The position numbers were made by a program, and so were the translations under genes. A stretch of 64,000 nt of DNA from the NCBI GenBank assembly GCA_047967505.1, contig CM106541.1; one strand, written 5' to 3'. Under the pieces are notes generated by a model. It worked only from the letters and a program-made list of their open reading frames with translations, made no database searches and was not told where the DNA came from. Of the stretch, positions 20,511 through 30,786 are shown in pieces. Numbering within the stretch: position 1 is the stretch's first letter; every line of letters begins with the position of its first letter. The DNA is from Dipteris shenzhenensis (lineage: Eukaryota; Polypodiophyta; Polypodiopsida; Gleicheniales).

Positions 20511-21445
20511 TATTGAGATATCGAGCTTCACTCATGATATGCCAGGGTGACCGTTGTGCATTTATGTCACCGACTTGTTAGCTGCAGATGCAGTTGGTAC
20601 ACCGCCCATGAATAATATCTAGATGACAGCTATCCTTATATACTCTAGTTCGTGGCTTAGTTAGTATGCCACCTTAGTTAGCTAAGTTTGGTTTGAGACC
20701 CACATATAGGGTTCTTCTATTTCTTTGTACAAGAGTTCTTTTGGCTTTCACAACTAAGATGAGGAAAACTCTTTTCAGCCTCCACCTTTATGTGTATTCC
20801 CCCATTGTGTATGTGAGAAAGCTGCAAGTGAGACTCCTTCCTTCTCTCCCACTATCTTCACATGGTATCAGAGCCTGGTTTGTGATAAGGAGATCAAGAA
20901 ATCAAACCAAGTTCGCGGTGTCCTGGTAAGAGGACGAGTGTTGCTTTCCTTATTCGAGTTTGGGAGCAAATTTCTACAGGTAGCACAACCGAAAAGTGCA
21001 AGAGTGCATTGTCTCAGATTGAGACGCCCTTCGCGGTATGGCACAGGTACTTCAAAATAAACTGTCTTCTACTCAAATGTTGGAAGAGGTAGAGGCAGAG
21101 GTAGACTAGGCCGATCTGGAGGCCATGGTAGAAATCAGAATATGCAACAAACTCAAGAAAACCAGTCTTATGGAGGAGGACATGGTAACTCTAGAGGCAG
21201 GGGGAGCCAAAGAGGTCGTGGTGGATGGCAGAGAGGCCAAAATGCAAATAGCAATGTTGAATGCTACTGTTGTGGTAAAATGGGTCGTATGGCTAAAGAC
21301 TACTATAAAAAGCAATATGACATCATGAATGTTTCCGCTTCTACTCGTAAGTTTACAGTGAGCAGAGATGTTGTTTTTGATGAGATGAGCAGCAAGTATA
21401 AACCAGTAAATGTGATTGATGATGTAGATGCACAAAATGACAGTT
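20511..21445 (+). mobile_element. Copia element D, internally deleted and 3'-truncated
   Basis: 5' LTR 20511-20862 (TATTGAG...CTTCACA) plus PBS, then part of the leader joined directly to the gag Arg/Gly patch (about 21044) and zinc knuckle CYCCGKMGRMAKDY (last Cys to Tyr). A second deletion joins the knuckle region at about 21330 to the linker after integrase (FTVSRDVVFDEMSS). It stops at about 21445 against unrelated DNA, with no 3' LTR. Too short to encode anything useful. Confidence 0.8.
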
Positions 21446-21692
21446 AGGTTAGTTTAACTAACCTTCAGTTAGTAACTAACTATAGTTAGTGAAACCAATT
21501 AGGTTAACCTACCAATTCCAGTAACAAAGGTTATAGGTTAGTTAATCTGACTGGAAGTAACTTGGTTCAAACCCCTCAGTTGAGCTTAAAGTCCATTCAC
21601 ACCAACCTTAAGGACCCTCCCCCCCAAAAAGCAAAATTTACCCCTACTTTAATCCCTCATAGCTCATCCAACTCGCAAATCCCCCTCCACCT
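21446..21692. other. Spacer with clustered GTTAGT/ACTAAC inverted motifs
   Basis: 21446-21545 repeats GGTTAGTT, AACTAACC, AGTTAGTAACTAACT and TAGGTTAACC in both orientations and could fold. The rest (to 21692) is a C-rich stretch leading into the gypsy protease frame. No gene seen. Confidence 0.4.
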
Positions 21693-22085
21693 ATGAAAGA
21701 CATCGAAGATATCCCTGTGCGAATGGGTGAGAGAGATGGCATATGCAACATTACTGTGCCTTTGATCCACAAGGCATATAATGAAGTCCAAGCCATAGTG
21801 GATGGTGGAGCAGGTGTAAATGTCCTATCAAAGGAGCTCTACAAAGAATGGGGTCTCCCACCAATGCAAAAGGCTGATTTCAACATACGCCTTGCCAATG
21901 ATTCATGGGCTAAACCCTTGGGAATAGTAAATGGCATGTCCACAAAGGTTGTAGGAGTCCGCTTTTCCCTTCAATTCACAATCTTGGATCTTCCCAAAAA
22001 ATCCTATCAAATCTTACTAGGACATCCTTGGTTATGGGAAGCATCAGTCCTCCATGATTGGGGAACTGATAGACTAACAATCTAG
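21693..22085 (+). pseudogene. Gypsy E aspartic protease domain
   Basis: 131 codons with the active-site motif VDGGAGVNVLS (a DGG form in place of the usual DSG/DTG) and the downstream ILLGHPWLWEA flap region typical of plant gypsy proteases. It ends at TAG 22083; the frame reads on into linker sequence. It would process the Gag-Pol polyprotein. Confidence 0.75.
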
Positions 22086-22163
22086 AATCGCAACACCGTA
22101 GTCAGGGTGAATGTGGGAATAGGAAGCGATTCATAAAGCAATGTAAATAATTGGATACAAACA

Positions 22164-22855
22164 TTGGAAACCATTGACAACTACCATTCATTAGACCCCA
22201 TCTTCTCACAGATTGATGCTAAGGTGCTACAGGTAGATCCTCCACTCACACATGCAGAACCAACCGATCTAGAGGTGCCATTCTTTATGGTTGACCTTGA
22301 GTGGGATAATGAACCTGAAGAAGGTACCCATACCAATCATGACTCAGATCTTCCTTGGGACCTTAAAACAGAGACTGAGAATGCTGAAATTAAAGATCAA
22401 ATCTTTGATAATGACTTAGCCATTCTGCATGCCCTAATGTCAGTCAAACTCCTAAAAGTTGAACCTCCAAAGTTGAATAACAGTAGAAGATCCTGCAAAA
22501 AAGTTGAAGAAGGAAATTGTAGAAAAGCCAAGGCCGAACACTTCAATGAATTCGAACGAGTCCAAACATCATCAAATTGTACCTTGCAAAGCCATCTCCC
22601 TCAAAATTAGAACCATCGCCTCTTGAATGGTCCTTTGAGGGACTGGAAGGAGTATGCGCAGCAAATGAACCCTTACTTGGAAACACCTTACCAGTGGAAA
22701 AGTTACCCCACAGTACCCAATGTAAGAAGTTTTGGAAATATAAGCCACATGTGCAGATGAAGCTCGATCAAGAGACTTTAGAAAAAGAAAGTAAAAAAGA
22801 TCCTAACAAATTGGTAAATAAAACTATGCCACCCAGTACACATGGCACATGTTAG
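22164..22855 (+). pseudogene. Gypsy E protease-RT linker
   Basis: Two overlapping frames (22164-22610 and 22577-22855), acidic then Lys/Pro-rich, without a recognised domain. They fill the place where Tat/Athila-type elements have a long linker before RT. Confidence 0.5.
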
Positions 22856-22884
22856 GCTAGTTCAATACCATTAGAGGCCGATCT

Positions 22885-23967
22885 TTGAGAAGTGCCAGCA
22901 TACTTCAAGAATTACACAAGTGGCATGCGCCAATAGCAGTGCTAAAACCACTAAGAGAATTTGAAGTTCAAGAAACCGATAGCATTGGAGAAACTCCAAT
23001 CTATGATGGACCGGCAAAAACACGCACAATAAACCTCGCATTTAAAGGGGAGGAAGAAAAACTGGTTTTCATTGGGAAATTGCTTCAAGACCCACGGAGT
23101 TGTTTTTGGACACATCGTCTCTCAACATGGGATTGCACAACTGACATGGACAAAATCAAAATCATCATGGAATTGCCTCCTCCTACAAATTCCAAAGGTG
23201 TACAGGTCTTTATGGGACATGCTGGCTATTATAGAAGATTTATATTGCGGTATGCCATGATAGCTAGACCACTTTACAAATTATTAGTAGAATTCTTATG
23301 GACCGAAGAGTGCGACCAAGCCTTTGAGCTTTCAAAGTGGTGCCTAATCACAGCACCCATCCTTATATCTCCCAATTGGGATATTGATTTTCATGTTCAT
23401 ACTGATGGATCCAAGTATGCAATTGGGAGTGTGCGTTGTCAACTTGGTGAACATAAGGAAGACTACCCATTCTAATTCACCAATCGACAACTCAATGATG
23501 CAAAGATCAACTATACCACCATAGAAAGAGAAGCCCTAGCAATGGTGTATAGTGTAAAGAAATTTTGGCACCATCTCTTGCCAAATTATTTTGTCTTCTA
23601 CACCGACCATCAAGCATTGCTTTATCTTGTGAAGTGTCCATGTACAACAAGAAGAATAACCAGATGGCTCTTACTTCAAGAATTCAACTTCAAAATAGTG
23701 GTCCACAAAGGTGCCCAACACTACATTGCCGATCACATGTCTCATGTTAGGTCGAGAGAAGAAGCCACTCGAGTAGAAGACGACTTATCAGATGCCACAC
23801 TATTTCAAATAAATGTTCTTCCAAAGTGGTCTGGAGATATCATTGGGTACTTGATGGTAGGAAGACCACCCCCTGAAATGAAAGCAGTAGATGCCAAAAA
23901 ATTGATTCTAAAGGGTGCACCCTATCAACTCATTGCAAGACAACTGTACAAGATGGGCAAGGACTAG
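22885..23967 (+). pseudogene. Gypsy E RT remnant and RNase H
   Basis: The RT fingers/palm, including the YLDD motif, are absent: linker-type sequence (KTRTINLAFKGEEE) runs straight into the connection (VVFGHIVSQHGI in the alternate frame; VQVFMGHAGYYRRFI). RNase H follows: DFHVHTDGSKYAIG, TTIEREALAMVYSVKKFWHH, YTDHQALLYLV, HYIADHMSHV. A TAA at 23473 and a frameshift near 23080 break it. Confidence 0.75.
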
Positions 23968-23985
23968 ATATTAAGAAGATGTGTA

Positions 23986-25390
23986 ATGCCTCATGAGATC
24001 ATGCCAATCCTGAGTGAAGTCCATGAAGGCATTGCAGGAGGACACTTCCACGGGGAAGCCATAGCAAGAAAAGTTCTCTTTGCAGGCTACTGGTGGCCAA
24101 CACTATGGATAGATGCCTATGAATATGTAAAAGGCTATGATATATGCCAATCAACTACTAAATCACAACACAAAGGCTTAAATCCCCTAACAACAGTTGT
24201 TGCACAAAAATTATTTGAAAAATGGGGGATTGACTATGTGGGTCTCATACATCCAATAGCAAAAGGAACACAGGCATGCTACATCATTGTGGCCACTGAT
24301 TACTTTACAAAATGGGCTAAAGCTAAAGCAGTTAGAAAGGCAGATCCCAGAAGCACAACAAGATTCTTATACAAAAATGTGATCACCCGATTCGGATGCC
24401 CCATTGAAATTGTGTCGAATAGAGGCACACATTTTGTCAATGAGGTAATCCAAGAACTCTTTCTAGCTTCATAATAATCGATAGAAAAAGCACACCCTAC
24501 TACCCCCAAGGGAATGGACAGGCCGAATCCACCAACAAAATAATCCTGACCAAGGTAGTAGAACCACAATAGTCTAATTGGGCAGAGAAACTGGATGCAG
24601 CCTTATGGGCCACACTCAAGGTCAGTACAAGGAACACACCTTTTGAATTGGTGTACGGCCTTGAAGCTGTGGTCCCACTAGAATTTGTAATACCAAGCCT
24701 ACGCATAGCAGTACAGGAATGCATGGGAGACCATGAATCCTTGAAAGAAAGGATCTATCAGTTGGAGAAGCATGCAGAGACAAGACTAGTCACCTACCAT
24801 GCCATGACAACAAAAAAATTCAGAAGAAAGGGATGGTTTAACAAAAATCTTAAAGCTAAAGACATCAATGAAGGTGACTTAATCCTGTTATACAATGCCA
24901 AAGTACACAAGGGGAAACTGAAGTATCTAGGTCAAGGACCCTACCGAGTATGAAAGATGAATCCCATCGGAGATGTGCTACTATGCACAGCAGTACAGGA
25001 ATGCATGGGAGACCATGAATCCTTGAAAGAAAGGATCTATCAGTTGGAGAAGCATACAGAGACAAGACTAGTCACCTACCATGCCATGAAAACAAAAAAT
25101 GCAGAAGAAAGGCATGGTTTGATAGAAATCTTAAAGCCAAAGACATCAAGGAAGGCGACTTAGTCCTGTTATAAAATGCCAAAGTACACAAGGGGAAACT
25201 GAAGTATCTAGGTCAAGGACCTTGCTGAGTATGAAATATGAACCCCATCAGAGCTGTGCTACTAGAAACATTGGATGGAGTCCAATTCAACACAACAATA
25301 AATGGGAGCCGACTGAAGCACTACTACATCAACACGCAAGCCATCCCTGACAAAAACAAAGATTTAGGAAACCAAGTCTTCCATAGTTAG
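23986..25390 (+). pseudogene. Gypsy E integrase with internal tandem duplication
   Basis: Zinc module EVHEG...GGHFH...YDICQ (first Cys is Tyr), core WGIDYVG then SNRGTHF, where the second catalytic Asp is Asn, and GQAESTNK with the Glu. Stops occur at about 24472 and 24570. The C-terminal part (LEAVVPLEFVIPSLRIAVQE) is followed by a direct repeat: 24708-24989 is copied at 24990-25271, 282 bp or exactly 94 codons. The domain ends NGSRLKHYYINTQ. The loss of Asp alone would abolish strand transfer. Confidence 0.8.
24708..25271 (+). repeat. 282-bp direct tandem duplication within gypsy E integrase
   Basis: Both copies start GCAGTACAGGAATGCATGGG. The offset is 282 bp. The copies differ at scattered positions, mainly in the 3' half, so the duplication is not recent. 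Confidence 0.85.
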
Positions 25391-25866
25391 GATTAGATTG
25401 TATCACAAGCACTCACTTGCATATGTACGTCTTCACACATATAGGTAGCATCAATCGATTTTAACCTAGGGCTCAGAAGTGATGCCTGAGTTCTAGCTGC
25501 CGTATGAAAATCCCAGCACAAAAAAAAGCATGTAGTTAGTCTCTACCTAGCTAGTAGGTCATGTGCACTCACATGCTTTTGCTTAGACACATAGATGATT
25601 GCATGAATAATTGTACCACAGACTTTCATTCCACACTCTCAAAGCATGTATAAAAATAAGATCTCTCTCACACACACAGAAAGGTCATACCGGCATGCCA
25701 ACCAATCTAATGATCAATGGTACACCACAGGCACATGGATGCAGGTTCAAAAAAGATGCCGCCACTAAAGAGGATGCATAGAAAGAGCCCACTGCCTCAA
25801 CCATGAGACCCCCTCTAGAGTTAGTAGCCATCTACATCCTCTCAACCACGATGACCACATGCATTC
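25391..25866. other. Non-coding spacer after gypsy E integrase
   Basis: No gene or repeat recognised. Could be internal untranslated sequence of gypsy E between pol and the downstream ORFs. Confidence 0.4.
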
Positions 25867-27965
25867 GTGGTCAAGAGTGATTGCTCCAAAGAGGATTCAG
25901 TGCATGACCAAGAAGAACAAATGCCACCCCAGTCACCACCAGCCTATATAGCCATTGACGGGGCCCAGTCACTGGAACTTGTTTGGCCACCCACATCGAC
26001 TTATGCTCTTTCCCAAGAAGAAACATCTTACTTAGAGCAAAGGGGTCTAGGCAGTTTGCATGAGAGCCTAAAATCCTTGGAGGACAATAGCACAAGTCTT
26101 GGACCAATGGTCTGATACCACTGAAGACAATCCTCAATAGGTAAAGGTCACCTTGCAAATGAGAAAGCTTAAGGAGGCATATACCACCATCTACTAGCAA
26201 TACAAAGAAAAAATGAATAAGATGCACTTCCCAAAGATAATCATCTTCAAGCTTGCACTCCAATTGCTAATACACAACAATGAGGCATTGGAAGACAACA
26301 CCAATGAAACCCCACTACAATGCACAATGGTGGTGTACCAAGAGCTTGTGGGCTACTCTACAAGTGGAAGATCACCTCAACGCACGTGTGCTTATCCAAT
26401 GGAAGCAACTCCAAATTAGGATCATATCTGCTCGTCCAACAATCAAATGGGGACGTTTCATAGGGACCAAAACCTTGCACATAATTTGGCAAGGCTTGTC
26501 TAAAGATGTGAAAAATATCTTCTACCTGTCTACACATGCCGGGTTTGTAGCACTTAGGACGACAGATGCTTTCATTGCATATGTATGCCTCATGGGTAGT
26601 CCTCCCCTCAGGGTTATTGCAAGTTTGTTGCCATTGCTACAAAGGCCATCACTATTATTTGCAAGGCACAACATAACCGACATCCCACCCATGCAACTAA
26701 TGATCCCATCACACCAGCAAAAAGAAGTGTCGGAAGATGACATGGCTTATCTCACATCCAACTTTCCATATCTAACCACTCTTTCTACCAACCTCATAAC
26801 CTCACTTACCCTTGCTGCTACCACCCTCTTAACCTTCCCTGAGCTCCATCCTAACATCTATTCCCTCCATCGTCTCTTTTCTTATGCCTCTCACCATTTT
26901 CAACTAACCCAACATTCACAAACTTATGAGCCCCTCACACCTAGCTTCTCCACCTGCCTTGCTAATTCTACCCTTGAGGATTACCAAGCTGCTCAAACCA
27001 TTTGTCTAGTTCTTCCCCCCCTCCCCTCTGCTCCCCCTTTTGTGACTAACACTCTTCCATATTTCTCCCCATGTCCCTAGATTCTCTCCTTTCCGTCTCA
27101 TCACCTCCGACACTACTTGTGCTTCCATCAGCAGAAAATGACACAATGTTTGATTTTGAATATCAGGATCTAGATAATCCAATTCGTACTCGCATGCCAA
27201 GTTCCAATGATGGGTATAATTTTGATGAGATACCACTTCCCAGTAACCCCATCAAGGAATTTTGGAGCAAATATCATGATATGAAAAATCGAGGTGGATG
27301 AACCCTGGAAAACTTTCCTACCAACCTTTGTCAGCGTCAAATTAGTGAAGGTTGGATTAGCAAGTTGGATCCACAACCTGATTGGTGCTGCCCCAAGCTC
27401 TTTGATGTAATATTCTTGAAGGAGTACCTATGTGCACCTCCATGTCTCAAAACCCATCCAAAGTTCTATGCAGTTCCATGGCGTAAAAAATGGGAAGCCA
27501 ACATACACACTTTGGATGAAGATTGAACCATTAATTGGCCAATGATGGAACCATACTTTGGTGTAGAATGGAATATCCAAGGCACAATGGTACAAGCACT
27601 TCAGCAGCATGAGCAAATAATGCGAGGCAACATTGATCGCTTCTTTTGCCTAAGTTGCTATATTCTGTAAAACATTGGAATTCATTCTGGAGGTCCCATG
27701 TTACCTCGATTCCCATTTACCTCCACTCAGTTCTAATCCCAATGAATGGGTCGATGCTCAAATTACAAGCCGACTCTATCAAAGAGTGATCTTCTTAGAA
27801 GCACGCCACATATCTCTGTTCATGCAAATGGTGGATATAGGCTACCTGAAAACTAAGCAAAAATTGCATGACACAAGTTCCACAGCCATTGGACTAAAGG
27901 CATGGCAATGCAGGTATGTGCTCGCAATAAGCCATAACCTAAGGATGGGTAATAAAATGGATTAG
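25867..27965 (+). pseudogene. Sense-strand ORF series downstream of gypsy E pol, function unknown
   Basis: Main open pieces: 25867-26115, 26280-27080 (266 codons), 27071-27301 and 27675-27965. Between 27301 and 27660 the protein is still readable across stops (KLDPQPDWCCPKLFD, TINWPMMEPYFGVEW). The whole reads as one decayed protein of roughly 600 codons. The 266-codon piece is Leu/Thr/Ser-rich in its C-terminal half. The position after pol is where Athila-type elements carry an env-like ORF, but no membrane-protein signature is clear and I cannot assign it. It could equally belong to another element. Confidence 0.4.
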
Positions 27966-28001
27966 GGAGAAATAATCCCTTTTAGAAATGCAACTTGCAT
28001 G

Positions 28002-28287
28002 TTCTACATGCAAGTTCTACATACGATTCCTACATGCAACTCCTACATGTGAGTTCTACATGCAACTCCTACATGCAACTCCTATATGCGAGTTCTACAT
28101 GCAACTCCTACATGTGAGTTCTACATGCAAGTTCTACCTGCAACTCCTACATGCGAATTCTACATGCAACTCCTACATACGAGTTCTACATGCAAGTTCT
28201 ACATGCAAGTTCTACATGCAACTCCTACATGTGAGTTCTACATGCAACTTCTACATGCAACTCCTACATGCAAGTTCTACATGCAAG
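28002..28287 (+). repeat. 13-bp minisatellite, 22 units
   Basis: Unit TTCTACATGCAAG with variants ending CAAC, GTGAG or GCGAG and beginning TTC or TCC; 286 bp makes exactly 22 units. Two or three further units continue after MITE copy 1 (from 28539). Because 13 is not a multiple of 3, the array stays open in two + frames and gives spurious ORFs (27988-28335 and 28086-28322). Confidence 0.9.
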
Positions 28288-28295
28288 TTTTACAT

Positions 28296-28538
28296 CTCGG
28301 GGGGGTCACTCATCATATGTAACTTTATCACGTGAGTTCAACAGAAGGATATTTTTTATTCCTAAAATTTACAGAAATAAATATAAGGGACTATTTAAAA
28401 TAGTTTTGGAAAAAATTTACAGATTTGTATAGAAAAGGGGTACATTTTATTAATGAAAAAATTTACAGATAAGGGATTTTAAATATAGGCCTTGAACGCA
28501 TGTGGTATAGAGGGTTTATACATAGTGACCCCCCCGAG
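28296..28538 (+). mobile_element. MITE copy 1 (243 bp)
   Basis: Terminal inverted repeats CTCGGGGGGGTCACT and AGTGACCCCCCCGAG are perfect over 15 bp. Flanking 8-bp sequences TTTTACAT (28288-28295) and TTCTACAT (28539-28546) match at 7 of 8 and come from the minisatellite it entered. The inside is AT-rich and non-coding. Copies at 44979 and 60600. Confidence 0.9.
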
Positions 28539-28546
28539 TTCTACAT

Positions 28547-29072
28547 GCAGCTTCTATATGTAAGTTCTACATGTAGAGAGAGAATGTCTTATAATTCCTA
28601 CATGTAGAGAGAGAAGCTCTCCAACTTGTATTAATACCCCATAATGGAATGAAGCCCACACTCTTTGGGGCATTGTGTTGAGTTCTACTTTGGTATTCCA
28701 AGAAATTGTCTCAACTGTCCATGCTTCTTTGCACTCCACATCCAAAAGCATGTCCTAACCTTGCAACTCCTCCTCCCCTCTCCTCCAAGCTTGCAACCCA
28801 TCCTCTCCCTCTCCTCCTCCCTCCTCCTCCTCCTCCCTCCTGCTCCTCCTCCTCTCTCCTCCTCCCTCCTCCTTCTCCTCCTCCTCCTCCTCCTCCTCCC
28901 TTCTCCTCCTCCCTCCTCCTCCTCCTCCTCCTCCTCCCTCCTCTCTCTTCTTTCCCCCATGCTCTTACACCTTCTTCCTCTCCCACTCCTATGCTCCCCC
29001 TAAACCCTTAGTTCCTCAACCCTTAATCTCCATGACCTACAAGGGAGATGAGCTCTCCACCATGTACTCTAC
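28547..29072. repeat. Minisatellite remnant and CTCC/CTT-rich tract
   Basis: To about 28580 the 13-bp units fade. 28766-28962 is a nearly pure polypyrimidine (TCC/TCTCC) tract that yields low-complexity frames on both strands. No gene. Confidence 0.7.
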
Positions 29073-29312
29073 ACTAAACCTTGGAACCTCTTCTAAACTC
29101 TGGAACCTCCTTCTAAACCTTGGAACCTCCTTCTAAATCTTGGAACTCCTTCTAACCCTGGACCCTCTTCTAAACTCTAGAACCTCCTTCTAAACCTTGG
29201 AACTCCTTCTAACCCTGGAACCTCTTCTAAAATCTGGAACCTACTTCTAAACCTTGGAACCTCCTTCTAGACCTTGGAACCTCCTTCTAAAACTTAAACT
29301 CCTCCTAAACCC
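29073..29312 (+). repeat. Degenerate 20-bp tandem repeat
   Basis: Unit CTTGGAACCTCCTTCTAAAC, about 12 imperfect copies, some shortened by 1-2 bp (TTGGAACTCCTTCTAACC). Confidence 0.8.
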
Positions 29313-29499
29313 TGCAATCCCCAATGAAGAAAAAAGTCTTCATTACCTCAACCATGATGATACACGTTCCTTTTACACATGCATGCATTATGTTTGCTTA
29401 CCACACTTAAGCCTATGTCTCTCACTGGAGCATGACTCGAGGTCCTAAGCTACACGTATACTACAAATGACAACCCCAATATATCTATAGGTGACAAAA

Positions 29500-30170
29500 A
29501 TCCTCAAAACCCTACATACTAAGAATACCCTACTCTTCCCATGGAAGTCATGGAAAAGAACCAAACAGCTATATCCTAAACCCTGGAACCTAGATGCTAG
29601 ATGCTAGAACCATAATCCCTACTCCCTATACCCTATATCCTAAACCCTAGACCCTAGATGCTAGAACTTAAATCCTATACCCAAAATGCTATACATTAGA
29701 CAATATATCCTAGACTCTATTTCCTTAATTACTAGACTATAAACCCTATACATTCAACCCTAAACCATATACCATAAAACCTAACTATATATCCTAAACC
29801 CTAAACTCTATACCCTATACCCTAGCCCCTATACCCTAGACCCTAGCTTCTATACCCTAAGCGTTATACCCCAAACCCTATATGCTATATGCTAGAACCT
29901 ATATCTTAAATAATAGACCCTAAAACTCAATATCCTAGATTTTAGACCCACCTAATTTCTAAACCCTAGAACCTAAACCATAAACCCTAAAACCTAAACC
30001 ATAAACCCTAAATCCTATACCTTGAACCCTAAATCCTAAGCCCTAAACTCTATACTCCATATCCTAGACTTTTTATCCTAATCCCTATACCCTATATGCT
30101 AAACCCCAATCCTTATACTATAAAATCTGTAACCTATACCCTAAAATTTGAAACCAATCTTGCTAAACCC
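29500..30170 (+). repeat. Degenerate telomere-like CCCTAAA/CCCTATA repeats
   Basis: Dense CCCTAAACC, CCCTATACC, CCCTAGACC and CCATAAACC motifs of 6-8 bp, derived from the plant telomere unit CCCTAAA but never regular for more than 2-3 units. An interstitial telomere-like block. Confidence 0.75.
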
Positions 30171-30786
30171 TTGACTCTAAAATTTGACCATGAAGCCTAA
30201 ATCCATGGCTGTGTGCCTTGTAATGGGACAAGATTTGATATGCCATTAGGTTACTATATGTCCAATTCATGGTCGAAACTAGACCAAAATCGGTAGGTCT
30301 CTAAATCATGATGGTATACAAATTCATGCTAGGTGCTATTTCATTTAGTGTAGCGTAAGGCCTTGTTTTAGGGTGTGTATCTTATTTTTTACCCCATCTT
30401 GAGCTAATAAATTTTCAATAGGGTAAGGCTTAAAGCCTATATGTTTCCTGAGGCTTTCCCTATCTTTCACAAAGAATGTGTGTTTTATTAATTGAATTTG
30501 TAAAGCCTATAGGCTTGAAGCATATGATACAAGCCTATATGCATATAGGCTTGAAGCATATGCATATGCATATGCTTAAAGCTAAAATGATTTATGCCCA
30601 ACTTGAAGCATATGCATATGCTTCAATCCTATATGTTTAATCATCTGAATTTGTAAAGCCTATATGTTTGAATCATATGCATATCCTTAAAGCTTAAAGC
30701 TTTATTCCCCGTCTTGAAGCATATGCATATGCTTAGAGACTATATGCTTCCCCTACCCTACCTTTTCTTTTGAAACCAATGTATGC
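30171..30786. repeat. AT-rich region with a GCATATGC palindrome cluster
   Basis: 30420-30760 reiterates AAGCATATGC, CATATGCTT and AAGCCTATATG in both orientations. A perfect 24-bp palindrome centred on TATGCATA lies at 30603-30626. No coding signal. Confidence 0.7.

Larger units (their letters stand above)
21693..25390 (+). mobile_element. Ty3/gypsy element E, pol region
   Basis: Protease, a long linker, an RT remnant, RNase H and integrase in that order, the gypsy arrangement. No chromodomain is visible after integrase, and the integrase end (LLETLDGVQFNTTINGSRLK) resembles plant Tat/Athila-type elements. No gag or LTR was recognised. The RT palm is deleted, so it is dead. Unidentified sense ORFs follow to 27965 and may belong to it. 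Confidence 0.8.

Noticed and set aside
28002-28287. CRISPR-like array
   Set aside because: Contiguous 13-bp units with no spacers, in a plant retroelement context.
27988-28335. 115-codon and 78-codon repetitive ORFs (MQLLHVSSTCKFY-type repeats)
   Set aside because: They are readings of the 13-bp minisatellite; a 13-bp unit without stops is open in several frames by construction.
28665-29011. Pro/Leu/Ser-rich ORFs on + and Arg/Glu-rich ORFs on -
   Set aside because: Low-complexity translations of a CTCC/CTT tract, open on both strands.
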